Shown here: positions 50,517 through 60,091 of the stretch, one piece after another | Numbering within the stretch: position 1 is the stretch's first letter | How the letters are laid out: each line of letters opens with the position of its first letter | Source of the DNA: an uncultured Prevotellaceae bacterium | GTDB taxonomy: Bacteria > Bacteroidota > Bacteroidia > Bacteroidales > Bacteroidaceae | Direction: 5' to 3' | Assembly: GCA_902776685.1 (NCBI GenBank) | Contig: CACYRB010000001.1 | Span: 29,099 to 93,098 of the forward strand | Length of the DNA stretch: 64,000 bases | Notes under the pieces: generated by a model | The model's database searches: none | What the model saw: only the letters and a program-made list of their open reading frames with translations | What the model was told of the DNA's origin: nothing | Made by a program: the position numbers and the translations under genes

Positions 50517-50990
50517 TTAGGAGAGGTCTATCTTCTCGACATAGCCTTCAAACTCAAGGCCCTGGGTGTAACCGTGACGGCGGAAAAGGTTGAGAATCCA
50601 CTCCTGTTGTTCCGGGGTGAGCATGTACTCGCCGCTGTTGTAGCGATAGTAATAGGAACGGCTACCCAGATAATCGTACATTGCCGAGCGTAGCAGAGCG
50701 GCATCCTTGAGCTTCACTTCGCGGAAAAGAGGTGCGAAGCCGTAGGCAGCACGGATGGCACGAACCTTCTTGTAGTGCGGGCAACGGTCGTTGTTCTTGT
50801 AAGCTGTCGGGTAAACGGCCCGGCCAAAGGTTTTGTCGTGAGGTACTTGCTGGCCGATGGCATGGCTCAGGCAGTCGGTTGCGAGTGGGCACTCGTCGCA
50901 GAAGCATAGCGGTAGCATCGGCGAAACGTCTTTGAAACTGAATGAGATGCCCAACAGTGTGATTGTGTCTTTCATCGTTTTTTTACTCAT
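50517..50990 (-). CDS. DUF6078 family protein
   Basis: 157 residues. Cys-rich start: PLCFCDECPLATDCLSH (possible metal site C-x2-C-x5-C), RCPHYKKVRAIRAAYGF, then REVKLKDAALLRSAMYDYLG and the C-terminal LTPEQQEWILNLFRRHGY. This pattern fits DUF6078, a Bacteroidales family of unknown function. Start at ATG 50990 or 50975; the promoter at 51037-51068 allows both. Cytoplasmic. Monocistronic, between repeat arrays. Confidence 0.75.
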   Translation of the reverse strand: MSKKTMKDTITLLGISFSFKDVSPMLPLCFCDECPLATDCLSHAIGQQVPHDKTFGRAVYPTAYKNNDRCPHYKKVRAIRAAYGFAPLFREVKLKDAALLRSAMYDYLGSRSYYYRYNSGEYMLTPEQQEWILNLFRRHGYTQGLEFEGYVEKIDLS

Positions 50991-51036
50991 TTTTCTTTAC
51001 TTTTAAATGTGTTTTTCGTATTGTTGTTATCAACTG

Positions 51037-51068
51037 CAAAGATACAAAATTTTGCCGCGAAATGCAAG
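51037..51068 (-). promoter_or_regulatory. Promoter of the DUF6078 gene
   Basis: Minus strand: CTTG at 51068-51065, 20 bp, TATCTTTG at 51044-51037. Confidence 0.65.
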
Positions 51069-51101
51069 AAAAATGAGAACAAAATGATGAGGAGATAACC
51101 T

Positions 51102-51205
51102 CTCCATTAGCATGTAGGGACGCGGCGTGCCGCGTTATGAGTCGACAAGAGACAAAGAGCCGATATTTTTAACGCGGCACGCCGCGTCCCTACATGCTAA
51201 TGGAG
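51102..51205. repeat. MITE-like inverted repeat element, copy 2
   Basis: Perfect 34-36 bp terminal inverted repeats (from CTCCATTAGCATGTAGGG through CGGCGTGCCGCGTTA) around a loop with AGAGACAAAGAGCCGATATT. The loop matches copy 1 at 45389-45522 in inverse orientation. Flanking words (CCGTGTTCATCCGCTGC) are also shared. Incomplete copies follow at 51247-51312 and 51350-51377, so 50991-51403 is almost entirely repeat. Confidence 0.8.
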
Positions 51206-51403
51206 ATTTTTCCGTATTGTTCCGTGTTCATCCGCTGCAAATGATAACGTGGCACGCCGCGCATACCTCACTGCTTAACGCGGAACGCCGCGTCCCTACA
51301 TGCCAATGGAGACTTTTCACTCTTCACTTTTCACTTATCACCAGCGAAGCGTTTGCCTTCCCCTATATGCTAATGGAGGAGTCTGTGCTCATCCGCAGCT
51401 CGA

Positions 51404-53425
51404 TTACTTCTTTGCCACGGGGAAGGCAGAGATGCGCAGGCGGGCGGCACCCATGGGAACGAGCTCGATGTCGTAGAGCTCAGCCGACTTCTCGGCATTT
51501 TCTTCGGGCAGGATGCCACACAACTCATACTTGTCCATCGTCCACGAGGGCACGAGTCGTCCCTTGGCACGGAAGCTGATGGGTGTGCTTTCGAGCGTGA
51601 AGGGGAAATCGTCGGCAGGCCACGGGGTGCGCACACGGTCGATTTGCAGTTGTCCGTCGGGCAGATAGAGTGCATAGTTCCAAGGCGAATCAGCATAAAT
51701 CTCGGTGGTGGGCCACTTCGAGGCATCGGCATTCTTCTGCCATTTGGAGTCGCCGATGGCGGTTTCCTTGCTGTCGCGGGTGACATAGCGTTCCTTAATC
51801 TTCAGCGAAAGAGTGAGCGGACCGTAGTCGACAGAAACGCTGTTCTTGTTGGCCGTCCACTGACGAAGGCTGAGTCTCATGGGCATGGCCAGCGTGATGC
51901 GGTCGCCGTTCTTCCATTGACGATTGATGCAGACGTATTTTCCACTTTCGAGGGCTACGTTCTCCAGCTTGCCATTGATTTTGACAGATGCGCCTTGTGC
52001 CCATGTGGGAATGCGCAGATAGAGCGGGAACTGGGTCTTTTTCTTCAGCTGAAGGGTCAGGTCAACCTGGTCGTTGAACGGATAGTGGGTTTCTTCCTTG
52101 ACGGTGAGGTCGGCCCCCTGCCCTACCTTCAGGCGGGCTTCGCAGGCGCCATAGAGCACAAAGGCGACGCCGTTGTCGGGTGTGGCATAGACAAGGTTCT
52201 CACTGTAGTAGGGCCAACCCTGTGCATGATTGTGCTGACAGCAACGACTGCTAAACGGGTTCATGGAGAGGAAGGGACCATTGTTGTCGATGCCCGGGGC
52301 ATGATTCTTCGAGTCGCTCTGTACCATGTTGGGCGAGGTGATGTAGCGCAGGGCACGGAAGTCGGCCGTTGTGGCAGCAGGATAGGTGTTGAAAGCCACG
52401 TCCTCGCAGTTTTCAGCCCAATAGGGGTCGCCCGTGAAGCGCAACATGATTTCGTCGCTTGCCATCTGCTCGACCATGCCGCAGGTTTCCACGCCCTGAC
52501 GCGGGTCGATGTAGCCCTGCCGACAGTTCTCGTCGCCGCCGAACATTCCACCGGGCACCTGTCCGTAGATGCGACGAATGAGCAGCTGGTCGTTGTAAGA
52601 CGCCTGACGATGACGGTCTTCGCCAGTGAGCATCCAATAGGTAGCGGGCTCGCGGAAGCACTGCGCCACGTTCACGTTGTGCCAGTTGGGCAGTGCCGAG
52701 TCTTGACACCAGTCGGCGGTGTTGCGGTGAATCTTATGAGCCAGGTCAATCAGGAAGGCGTCGCCCGTGCGGTTGTAGAGCCACAGCACGGTGTAGAGGT
52801 TGTCGCCGCCACGCGAGTTTTCCCAGTAGCTCTCAAGGAACTGGTCGTCGGGCAGGGCAAGTTCCCACTTGAAATAGCGGGTCATGAGGTCGATGACGCG
52901 CTGGTCCTGTGTAAACTCGTAATAGGTCTGGAGCGTGGAGAGCATAATCATCTGCGCCCACAGCTCGGGCTTGCCACCTGAGAAATTGGCGGGACCGAAG
53001 AACCCGTCTTCACGCTGACTCTTGAAAGTAGCCTCTATCCAGGTCTTTGTCTCGGCAATCATCTGCTCGTCGCCGAGGATATAGGCAAGGTCGCTGTAGC
53101 CTTTCAGCCAGTAGGGCACTTCTTCCCAACCGTGATTGCCTCCCGTGGTGAGCCAGGCATTGCCGTCTTTTTCAAGCCATGCCGAGATTTCGCCGAGGTG
53201 GCCGGTGAGTCCGTCGCGCTGCAGTTGCAGGTAGCGGCCAATCCATCCAGCAGGACGGATGCTGCCCACAGGCAGTTTGATGAAACACTGCTGGCGCAAG
53301 GGGGCACGACTGTTCACATAGTTGACGCTCTGCGCCGACGTGATGGGATGCTCAACCACGAAGGTCTGCGAGAAAGCGAAAAGCGAAACGTGAAAAGCAA
53401 AAAATGCCAAGGCTATTTTTTTCAT
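51404..53425 (-). CDS. DUF1680/GH127-like glycosidase
   Basis: 673 residues from ATG 53425; signal peptide KIALAFFAFHVSLFAFS. Alpha-helical barrel with NHGWEEVPYWLKGYSDLAY, QGVETCGMVEQMAS and SSRCCQHNHAQGWPYY. The ETC and CC pairs parallel the zinc/nucleophile site of GH127, so a beta-L-arabinofuranosidase-type activity is plausible, but sequence outside the barrel is far from the GH127 gene at 32376. Last gene of the PUL; separated from the DUF1735 gene by a 160-bp spacer with a hairpin. Confidence 0.85.
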   Translation of the reverse strand: MKKIALAFFAFHVSLFAFSQTFVVEHPITSAQSVNYVNSRAPLRQQCFIKLPVGSIRPAGWIGRYLQLQRDGLTGHLGEISAWLEKDGNAWLTTGGNHGWEEVPYWLKGYSDLAYILGDEQMIAETKTWIEATFKSQREDGFFGPANFSGGKPELWAQMIMLSTLQTYYEFTQDQRVIDLMTRYFKWELALPDDQFLESYWENSRGGDNLYTVLWLYNRTGDAFLIDLAHKIHRNTADWCQDSALPNWHNVNVAQCFREPATYWMLTGEDRHRQASYNDQLLIRRIYGQVPGGMFGGDENCRQGYIDPRQGVETCGMVEQMASDEIMLRFTGDPYWAENCEDVAFNTYPAATTADFRALRYITSPNMVQSDSKNHAPGIDNNGPFLSMNPFSSRCCQHNHAQGWPYYSENLVYATPDNGVAFVLYGACEARLKVGQGADLTVKEETHYPFNDQVDLTLQLKKKTQFPLYLRIPTWAQGASVKINGKLENVALESGKYVCINRQWKNGDRITLAMPMRLSLRQWTANKNSVSVDYGPLTLSLKIKERYVTRDSKETAIGDSKWQKNADASKWPTTEIYADSPWNYALYLPDGQLQIDRVRTPWPADDFPFTLESTPISFRAKGRLVPSWTMDKYELCGILPEENAEKSAELYDIELVPMGAARLRISAFPVAKK

Positions 53426-53484
53426 TCTATTAATCATTCTATTAAAGAGTTAAAGGGTTATAAGTTTTTAAAAAACGGGGACAT

Positions 53485-53513
53485 TAACGCGGCACACCGC
53501 GTCCCTACATTCA
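53485..53513. repeat. Short dispersed CGCGGCACACCGCG repeat
   Basis: AACGCGGCACACCGCGTCCC: short copy of the MITE-like end, next to the hairpin at 53519-53565. Confidence 0.55.
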
Positions 53514-53518
53514 ATAAA

Positions 53519-53565
53519 GATAACGCTAACGGGAACTGGGATAGACCATTTCCGTTAGCGTTATC
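53519..53565 (-). promoter_or_regulatory. Intra-operon hairpin between the DUF1735 and DUF1680 genes
   Basis: GATAACGCTAACGG and CCGTTAGCGTTATC form a perfect 14-bp stem around a 19-nt loop. No T-run, so a processing, stability or partial-termination element is more likely than a simple terminator. Confidence 0.6.
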
Positions 53566-53585
53566 GTTAACGTCCTAAAAAGGAA

Positions 53586-54632
53586 TTACCACTCAATAGC
53601 CTGATCCTCGTTCGGAATCTGAGTATTGATCTTACGCTCCATGGTCAGCGTACCCTTCACGACGTATGCACGTTCCTGTCCGGGAACCAGCGTGTAGTCG
53701 ACAAACTCGTAGTCGATGTCGCTGATGATGAGGTAACGGTGAATCAGGTAGGGCTGCACCTCGTCGCGCTGCTCGTAGATGGAATAGGTAGGCTGAGACT
53801 TCGTCTCGTCTTCCTCGTGACCCACGAACTTCATGTCGGGATTCTCAGCATACATGATGACGTCGCCAGAATTCGGGTTCAGTGGTTCGGGAACGAACTT
53901 CACGAATACCTTGTAGTTCTTACGGTCGGGACGGTCTTCGCCGATTTTGTTTCCAGCATAGAAGAAGATGGTGTTCTCGTCGACCACATAGCCGCGAGCC
54001 GTTTCACCACCCACGCCGTTCTCAGCAATTTCCTTGAGAGCCATAGTCTGGGTTGTCGAAGAATAGTTGCCAGAGTAGTCGTTGTAAGGATATACACGGA
54101 GCATCGCCGTGGCATAGTGCTTACGCGGATGGGGCTTGAAACCGTTGTTGGCCGGACCGGCAACATGAATCGGGAGCACCCACTTCTCGCTCATATCTAT
54201 GTCCTTGAAGTTGAACTGGATATCGAGCAGACTGATGTCTTCGCCTGCCTTGAACTCAATCGTCGAGGGATAAGTGGCATAGTCTCTCATGTTGTGGTAG
54301 TAGAGGTCGGTACGGTTCTGGAAGCGCTCGTAGTTGAGGATGCTCAGCGTATCGCTCTCTTCGATTCCAACGGTGAAGTTGGAGCCATTGGTTGTCGTAC
54401 CACTGACGATGACCGGCAGCAGATAGTTGGACAAACCTTCGCCAAACGTGTAGGATCCGTCATCGTTGTGGCGGCTATAAGGCACGTAGATGGCCGAAAC
54501 ACCACCGTCGTTCAACGGAGCCTTGAAACTGACGAAGTGCTCATATTGTTCTTCTTTCCACTCGTCGTTGCAAGAGGTGGTCAGCAGAAGCAGGCCGAAC
54601 AACGACGCAAGTAATATTGATATCTGTTTCAT
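53586..54632 (-). CDS. DUF1735-type surface lipoprotein of the PUL
   Basis: 348 residues from ATG 54632. Lipoprotein signal LLLLTTSCNDEW. N-terminal beta domain with FKAPLNDGGVSAIYVPYS and LPVIVSGTTTNGSNF, typical of the DUF1735/BT_3987-like domain. The C-terminal part (RGYVVDENTIFFYAGN) resembles a lipocalin-like/DUF4361-type fold. Such proteins sit on the cell surface beside SusD and bind the glycan. Position directly after susD supports that role. Confidence 0.82.
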   Translation of the reverse strand: MKQISILLASLFGLLLLTTSCNDEWKEEQYEHFVSFKAPLNDGGVSAIYVPYSRHNDDGSYTFGEGLSNYLLPVIVSGTTTNGSNFTVGIEESDTLSILNYERFQNRTDLYYHNMRDYATYPSTIEFKAGEDISLLDIQFNFKDIDMSEKWVLPIHVAGPANNGFKPHPRKHYATAMLRVYPYNDYSGNYSSTTQTMALKEIAENGVGGETARGYVVDENTIFFYAGNKIGEDRPDRKNYKVFVKFVPEPLNPNSGDVIMYAENPDMKFVGHEEDETKSQPTYSIYEQRDEVQPYLIHRYLIISDIDYEFVDYTLVPGQERAYVVKGTLTMERKINTQIPNEDQAIEW

Positions 54633-54664
54633 AAAATTATCAATTTTCAATTTTCAATTTTCAA

Positions 54665-56863
54665 TTAATCATTATATGTCCAACCAGGGTTCTGAACCAG
54701 CTTGCTGTTACGCTTGAGCTCGCTGTGCTTGATGGGCCAGAAGTACATCTTGTCGGAGAAAGTTGCCGAGAGATTGGTGATGGGAACCACCTGCATGAAC
54801 TTATTACGATTGGTGTAATCGGTAGATTTCGCGTCTTTTGTCTGGAACACGTCAAGACCATAGATCGTCTTAGACTCTTCTACAGGTGCGTCCATCCAGC
54901 GACGGAGGTCGAAGTAGCGCTTGGCTTCACCGAGGAACTCAATCATACGCTCACGCTTAATCTTGGCACGCAGCAAGTTGGGATTGCCATACTCTTCGGC
55001 TGTATAGTCGGGCAGACCGGCACGACGACGCACGTCGCGGATGCCACGCTTCATCTCGTTCACGTCGCGAGAGATGCTGTAGGTGGTTGAGCCATCCCAA
55101 GATGCAATCTCGTAGCTGCGAGTCAGCTCGTTCAATGCCTCAGCATACATCAGCAGGATGTCGGCATAGCGGATAGCCATTTCGTCCTTAACCATCACGT
55201 GGCTGTAGTCGTGACCACCTGTTGCAAGATAGTCGTAGGGATGATAGAACTTTTTGCAACCGATACCTGTACGCAGGTACTTGAAGTTGTTGACATAGCC
55301 GTTACCGTCGTTACGATAGTAGAAAATCTGCTTGAAACGGTTTCCGGCAGACGGGTCGCCGTAGAGTTCCCACGTGCTTCCGCTGAAGGCAACCGAAGCA
55401 TAGAAACGCGGCTCGCGCTGAACATACTGCAAGGAGACATTCTGACCACCGGTTCTTGCACCGATAAGCAGTTCGGGATACTTGTTGTCGCGGATGATGT
55501 CGTTACGGGTTGTCCAACCGACAAGACGCTCAGAGCCGTCGCCCTCGCCCCACTCACTGCGGGCACCAGGAGCATCGCTACCATCTTTCATGTAGTAGGC
55601 ATCGACCATCTTCTGGGTCAGGCCATGGGTGTTCCAGCCTCGCAGCGTTGTCGGCATAGAGTGGCTGACCAATGCACCGATACCGAGGTTGGGATCAGCA
55701 TAAGAAACATTGTTGATACGTCCAAAGATGAACTCCGGATTCTCGTATGCTCTCACAGTACCGTTGAAGAGGTTGCGATAAGAGAGCATCGGGTCGATGT
55801 CGGAATAACCACCTTCGAGCCACGTCTTCTCAGAGAAGTCGCCATCCTCGTAGCAAGGAACGGTCTTTGCATAGACTTCGGTCGGAGTAGTGACGGCAGG
55901 CTCATGATAGAGTTCATAGGTATTGAGCTCCATGACGTCGCGGCAGGCAGCAGCGGCGCGTGCCCACTTCGACTCGTCGTATTCCATGCCGAGCAGCGGA
56001 GTACCGTCGAAATTCTTGAGTGCCTTAGCCACAGCATCGGTCACACCTGCGGGGTGCTGGCCGTTCTGCAACTGACCATTGGCCAGCGGGCTGGCAGCAT
56101 AGATATAGACAATAGCACGGGTAGCCAGGGCTGCACCGACTGTCGGGCGAGCCACCTTGTCCTGGTCGCGCGGATCCTTCACACCACCCAGGGCCTTCAG
56201 CTCTTTGGCGGCCTTGATCATTTCGTCGCTGATGTAGTTAGCAACTTCTTCGTATGTGCTACGCTCGCGGGCAAGCTTTGCATAGCTGAGCGTGTAGTCC
56301 TCGCCTTCATCGGGCATGATGGGCACCGGACCATACTTGCGAAGCAGCAACCAGTAATAGTAGGCACGCAGGAAACGAGCCTGGCCGCGATAGTCTTCAA
56401 TCTCTTCCTGACTGAGCTCCTTGTTCATATAGATGTTCTGGATGAAGATAGAAGCCTGACGGATACCGCGATAGCAGTAGGTCCAGGAGTTCTGGCTGAC
56501 ACTTTCGTCGTAGAGTCCTTCGTGGAAGCCATTGTAGGATGCCCAGACGGCATCTTTCAGGTCGCCACCAAACTCAGGAGAGCGGTCGCGGTCGCCATAG
56601 TACATATCGTCATCGAAGTTGAACGGGTTCCAGTCGCCGCCACCGCCACCGGTGTCGCCCTTGCTGGAAACTTCCGCATTGCCACCCCTGAGGTAGGAGT
56701 AAGCCTCGGCCAGCCACTGCTCGGAACGTGTAGCTTCTTCAAACACGTTTTCAATCGTAGTGCGGTCAACGAAATATTTGTCTGCATCGAGGTCGTTGCA
56801 CGAAGTGAACAATGCACCGCCGCAAACAACAGACGCGAATAATATAAATATTTTCTTGTTCAT
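54665..56863 (-). CDS. SusD/RagB family outer membrane lipoprotein
   Basis: 732 residues, at the long end of the family. Lipobox GGALFTSCND. TPR-like N-terminal helices (WLAEAYSYLRGGNAEV, CYRGIRQASIFIQNIY, FLRAYYYWLLLRKYGPVPI) and the C-terminal RYADILLMYAEALNEL, IKRERMIEFLGEAKRYFDLRRW signatures of SusD. Binds oligosaccharides at the mouth of its SusC partner. Gap of 21 bp to susC. Confidence 0.95.
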   Translation of the reverse strand: MNKKIFILFASVVCGGALFTSCNDLDADKYFVDRTTIENVFEEATRSEQWLAEAYSYLRGGNAEVSSKGDTGGGGGDWNPFNFDDDMYYGDRDRSPEFGGDLKDAVWASYNGFHEGLYDESVSQNSWTYCYRGIRQASIFIQNIYMNKELSQEEIEDYRGQARFLRAYYYWLLLRKYGPVPIMPDEGEDYTLSYAKLARERSTYEEVANYISDEMIKAAKELKALGGVKDPRDQDKVARPTVGAALATRAIVYIYAASPLANGQLQNGQHPAGVTDAVAKALKNFDGTPLLGMEYDESKWARAAAACRDVMELNTYELYHEPAVTTPTEVYAKTVPCYEDGDFSEKTWLEGGYSDIDPMLSYRNLFNGTVRAYENPEFIFGRINNVSYADPNLGIGALVSHSMPTTLRGWNTHGLTQKMVDAYYMKDGSDAPGARSEWGEGDGSERLVGWTTRNDIIRDNKYPELLIGARTGGQNVSLQYVQREPRFYASVAFSGSTWELYGDPSAGNRFKQIFYYRNDGNGYVNNFKYLRTGIGCKKFYHPYDYLATGGHDYSHVMVKDEMAIRYADILLMYAEALNELTRSYEIASWDGSTTYSISRDVNEMKRGIRDVRRRAGLPDYTAEEYGNPNLLRAKIKRERMIEFLGEAKRYFDLRRWMDAPVEESKTIYGLDVFQTKDAKSTDYTNRNKFMQVVPITNLSATFSDKMYFWPIKHSELKRNSKLVQNPGWTYND

Positions 56864-56884
56864 AATTTCTAAACCTTATATTGA

Positions 56885-59800
56885 TTAGAGACTAACTTGT
56901 AAACCTGCCGTAATAGATTTGGTGATAGGATATGCCTCGCCACGCGGGTTGGTGGGCAAGGATTCGGGATCCCATGTGTCAAACTTCTTCGAGATGAAGA
57001 AAAGGTTGGTGCCCTGCACGTAGATACGCACATTGCCTAAGTGCAGCTTGTTGACCAACACCTTGGGCAGCGTGTAACCGAAGTCCAAGTTCTTCAGACG
57101 CAGGTAGCGGCCGTCGCGCAGCCAGAAGGTAGAGTTACGGAAGTTGTTGCTGCTTCCGCCATAGCTCAGACGCGGATAAGAGGCATTGGGATTCTCGGTG
57201 GCTGGATTGCCGCTGATGTCGGCAGAAACCCAACGGTCGTCGAGCATGCCCTTGAAGATGTTACCCCACTGACCTTCGCTGAAAGCATAGACGCACTTAC
57301 CATAGATAGGTGCAGTGGCCTTACCGGCTCCCTGGAAGTGGAGGTTGAAGTCGAAGCCCTTCCAGTAGATGGAGAGACCAAGACCGTAAATCAGGTTCGG
57401 CGTGCTCGTGGCACCGATGGCCACTTCGTCGTTGGCATTGACAACGCCATCACCGTTGACATCCTTATACTTGATGTCACCAGGCTGATAGGTACCGAAT
57501 TCCTGCTTGGGGCTGTTACGGATATCGTCGTAGTCCTTGAACATGCCGAGAGCCACAAGACCGCGTGCCTGATTGACACGATAGCCGTGCTGGTTCAAAT
57601 AAGGATAGACGTTGTTTTCCTCATCGTATTCCAAGATTTCGTTCTTACTATAGGTCATGTTACCGCGAATGGTAAAGCGAACCTGGCCGATATTGTCTTC
57701 ATATTTGAAGTTACCGTCAATACCACGCTGACGAACAGCACCCACGTTGGCACGCGGATAGTTCCAATTGTTATTGCCTAAGTCGAAGAAGTCAATACCA
57801 ACCATATCTGGCAGGAACTGACGTTTGGTGAAGATACCGGTACGCTTCTCATAGAAGTAGTCGGCTGTCAGATTGAACTTGTTGCCAAAGATATAGAGGT
57901 CGATACCCAAGTCGTCTTTGCGTGCGACTTCCCAAGTCACGTTGTCGGAGGCTACCAGAGAATATCTCAAACCGCCGGTGGAGCCCACCTGACCGAAATC
58001 GTAGCGGCTTAAGCCATTTGCAGTTGTGCCAATGGTGTAGAGGTAGGGGAAGCGGATTCCCGTGTTGTCGTTACCTACCTTACCATGCGAGTAGCGAATC
58101 TTGAACATGTCAATCCATTTGATGTGGTCTTTCACCCAAGGCTCTTCACCGATGTTCCATGCTACTGACCATGCGGGGAAGAAACCGAAGCGGTGATGAT
58201 CGGCAAAGTTCTCTGTTCCGTTGTAACCGAAGTTATAGTCGAGGAAGTAACGGTTTTTGAAGTTATAGGTTGCCTGAGCAGCCAGACCCATATTGACGTG
58301 CGACACACCGTTGCGGATGTCATTGCCGATGTTCACCGTAGTCGTGTTCTTGTCCCAGGTGTACTTCACGTTGACACCCAAGGTGTGTGCCTTTGCAAAG
58401 GTACGGTCCCAGTGGAGCAGGATGTCGAGGAACTCACGGCGCGAACCGCTACCTCCCGAAGTCTGCTTCATGTCGGAAGCATTGATGACTTTCTTGTATT
58501 CAATCGATCCATCCTCCGTGCTACGCTTTTCTACAGCATACATCGAAGGGATGCGACGACGGTTGATCCAGTTGGAGTTGTAGGTATCGAAGCCGAAGCG
58601 GGCATCTACACGGAGACCTTTGGTGATGAAGTCGAGCTTCTGCTCCAACGTGGCATTCAGCTGAACGTTGTTGTCCCAGTTCTGGTTGTAACCTGTCTGT
58701 GTGGTTGAAACCCAGGGGTTCATGTAGTTACCGTAATCACGTACGAATGCTTCGATATCGGGATTAGTGCCGCCATATTCCTCAGGATTGGTCACGCCAC
58801 GGAAAGGAATGTAACCGTTTGAATAGAGAATCGGCGAGTAGAGGGCATTGTAGCCGAAGAGCTGTCCCCAGACGCCATCGTCGCCGAAGCCCGGAGAGTT
58901 ACGCTTGTTCAGGTTGCCCGATACACCGAATTTCACCAACGTTGTCGGAGTGAGGTCGACGTCGACGTTCAAACGATAGTTCCAACGCTTGTAGTTGGCA
59001 TTGGTGTCGTATTTGTTCTTCAGCGTGTCGTCGGTCTTGTACATACCCTGGTCTTCGGTGTAGGAGATAGAAGCGAAGTAGCGTGCGGTTTCACCACCAC
59101 CACTGAGGTTGACGTTGGCACGGTAGCTGAAAGCACCATCCTTAAGCAGCAGGTCCTTCCAATCAACATTGGGATAGAGGTCGGGGTCGAGACCGCTACG
59201 GATGAGTTCGAGCTCAACGGGCTGATAGAGCACACCGATGTTACGGGTGACGCGAGCCTCGTTGATCAGTTTGGCATAGTCGTAACCAGAGACGAACTCA
59301 GGTGTGATGGTACGGGTGTTGTAAGCCGTTTCGAACTTGGCGTTGATGTTTACCTTACCGGCCTTACCGTGCTTGGTGGTAATCAAGATTACACCGTTAG
59401 CACCTTTCGAACCGTAGATAGCGGTTGCCGAAGCGTCTTTCAACACAGAGAACGACTCGATATCTTCGATGTTGAGGTCGTCGATATTCTCGCGTTCGAA
59501 ACCATCGACAAGGATGTATGCCTTATCACCGGCACCGAAGGTAGAGATACCACGAATCCAGAACTCGGAGGTATTCTTACCGGGCTGACCAGAAGACTGG
59601 TATGCGATGATACCCGGAACGTTACCGGCCAGTGTGTTCGAGAAGTTCGAAGAGGAATAGTGTTTCAGGTCGCCCATTTCCACATTGGTCACAGCACCGG
59701 TCACGGTGAGTTTCTTCTGTGTACCCATGGCCGTTACGACCACTTCGTCGACGGCGTTGAGCTTTTCTTCTTTCAAAGCGATGTCAACGCGTGTGCGGCC

Positions 59801-60064
59801 ACTCTTTATCACCTGCTCGACATTCTCATAGCCGATGTAGGAAAAGACAAGTGTTTGAAATTCTTTCACCTTGATGGTGTAGTTACCATCGATGTCGGTG
59901 GCAACACCAAGGCCTGGCACGTTTTTCACGGTAACGCTAACACCGATGAGGGGTTCACCCGTCGCAGCGTCGGTCACGGTACCCGTGATTTCCATTTCCT
60001 GTTGCGCAAAGGCACCGATTGAAGCGCCGATGAGCATAATGAACATGATTAAATACTTTTTCAT
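56885..60064 (-). CDS. SusC/RagA family TonB-dependent transporter
   Basis: 1059 residues with signal peptide (KKYLIMFIMLIGASIGAFA). N-terminal carboxypeptidase-like domain (TGTVTDAATGEPLIGVSVTV), TonB-box region DEVVVTAMGTQKKL, plug domain (GVILITTKHGKAGKVNINA) and a 22-strand barrel ending in SITAGLQVSL. The outer-membrane importer for glycan breakdown products or peptides. Cotranscribed with the SusD gene downstream and the TIG lipoproteins upstream. Confidence 0.96.
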   Translation of the reverse strand: MKKYLIMFIMLIGASIGAFAQQEMEITGTVTDAATGEPLIGVSVTVKNVPGLGVATDIDGNYTIKVKEFQTLVFSYIGYENVEQVIKSGRTRVDIALKEEKLNAVDEVVVTAMGTQKKLTVTGAVTNVEMGDLKHYSSSNFSNTLAGNVPGIIAYQSSGQPGKNTSEFWIRGISTFGAGDKAYILVDGFERENIDDLNIEDIESFSVLKDASATAIYGSKGANGVILITTKHGKAGKVNINAKFETAYNTRTITPEFVSGYDYAKLINEARVTRNIGVLYQPVELELIRSGLDPDLYPNVDWKDLLLKDGAFSYRANVNLSGGGETARYFASISYTEDQGMYKTDDTLKNKYDTNANYKRWNYRLNVDVDLTPTTLVKFGVSGNLNKRNSPGFGDDGVWGQLFGYNALYSPILYSNGYIPFRGVTNPEEYGGTNPDIEAFVRDYGNYMNPWVSTTQTGYNQNWDNNVQLNATLEQKLDFITKGLRVDARFGFDTYNSNWINRRRIPSMYAVEKRSTEDGSIEYKKVINASDMKQTSGGSGSRREFLDILLHWDRTFAKAHTLGVNVKYTWDKNTTTVNIGNDIRNGVSHVNMGLAAQATYNFKNRYFLDYNFGYNGTENFADHHRFGFFPAWSVAWNIGEEPWVKDHIKWIDMFKIRYSHGKVGNDNTGIRFPYLYTIGTTANGLSRYDFGQVGSTGGLRYSLVASDNVTWEVARKDDLGIDLYIFGNKFNLTADYFYEKRTGIFTKRQFLPDMVGIDFFDLGNNNWNYPRANVGAVRQRGIDGNFKYEDNIGQVRFTIRGNMTYSKNEILEYDEENNVYPYLNQHGYRVNQARGLVALGMFKDYDDIRNSPKQEFGTYQPGDIKYKDVNGDGVVNANDEVAIGATSTPNLIYGLGLSIYWKGFDFNLHFQGAGKATAPIYGKCVYAFSEGQWGNIFKGMLDDRWVSADISGNPATENPNASYPRLSYGGSSNNFRNSTFWLRDGRYLRLKNLDFGYTLPKVLVNKLHLGNVRIYVQGTNLFFISKKFDTWDPESLPTNPRGEAYPITKSITAGLQVSL

Positions 60065-60091
60065 ATTATACAGTAATTAGATAGGTTACTC

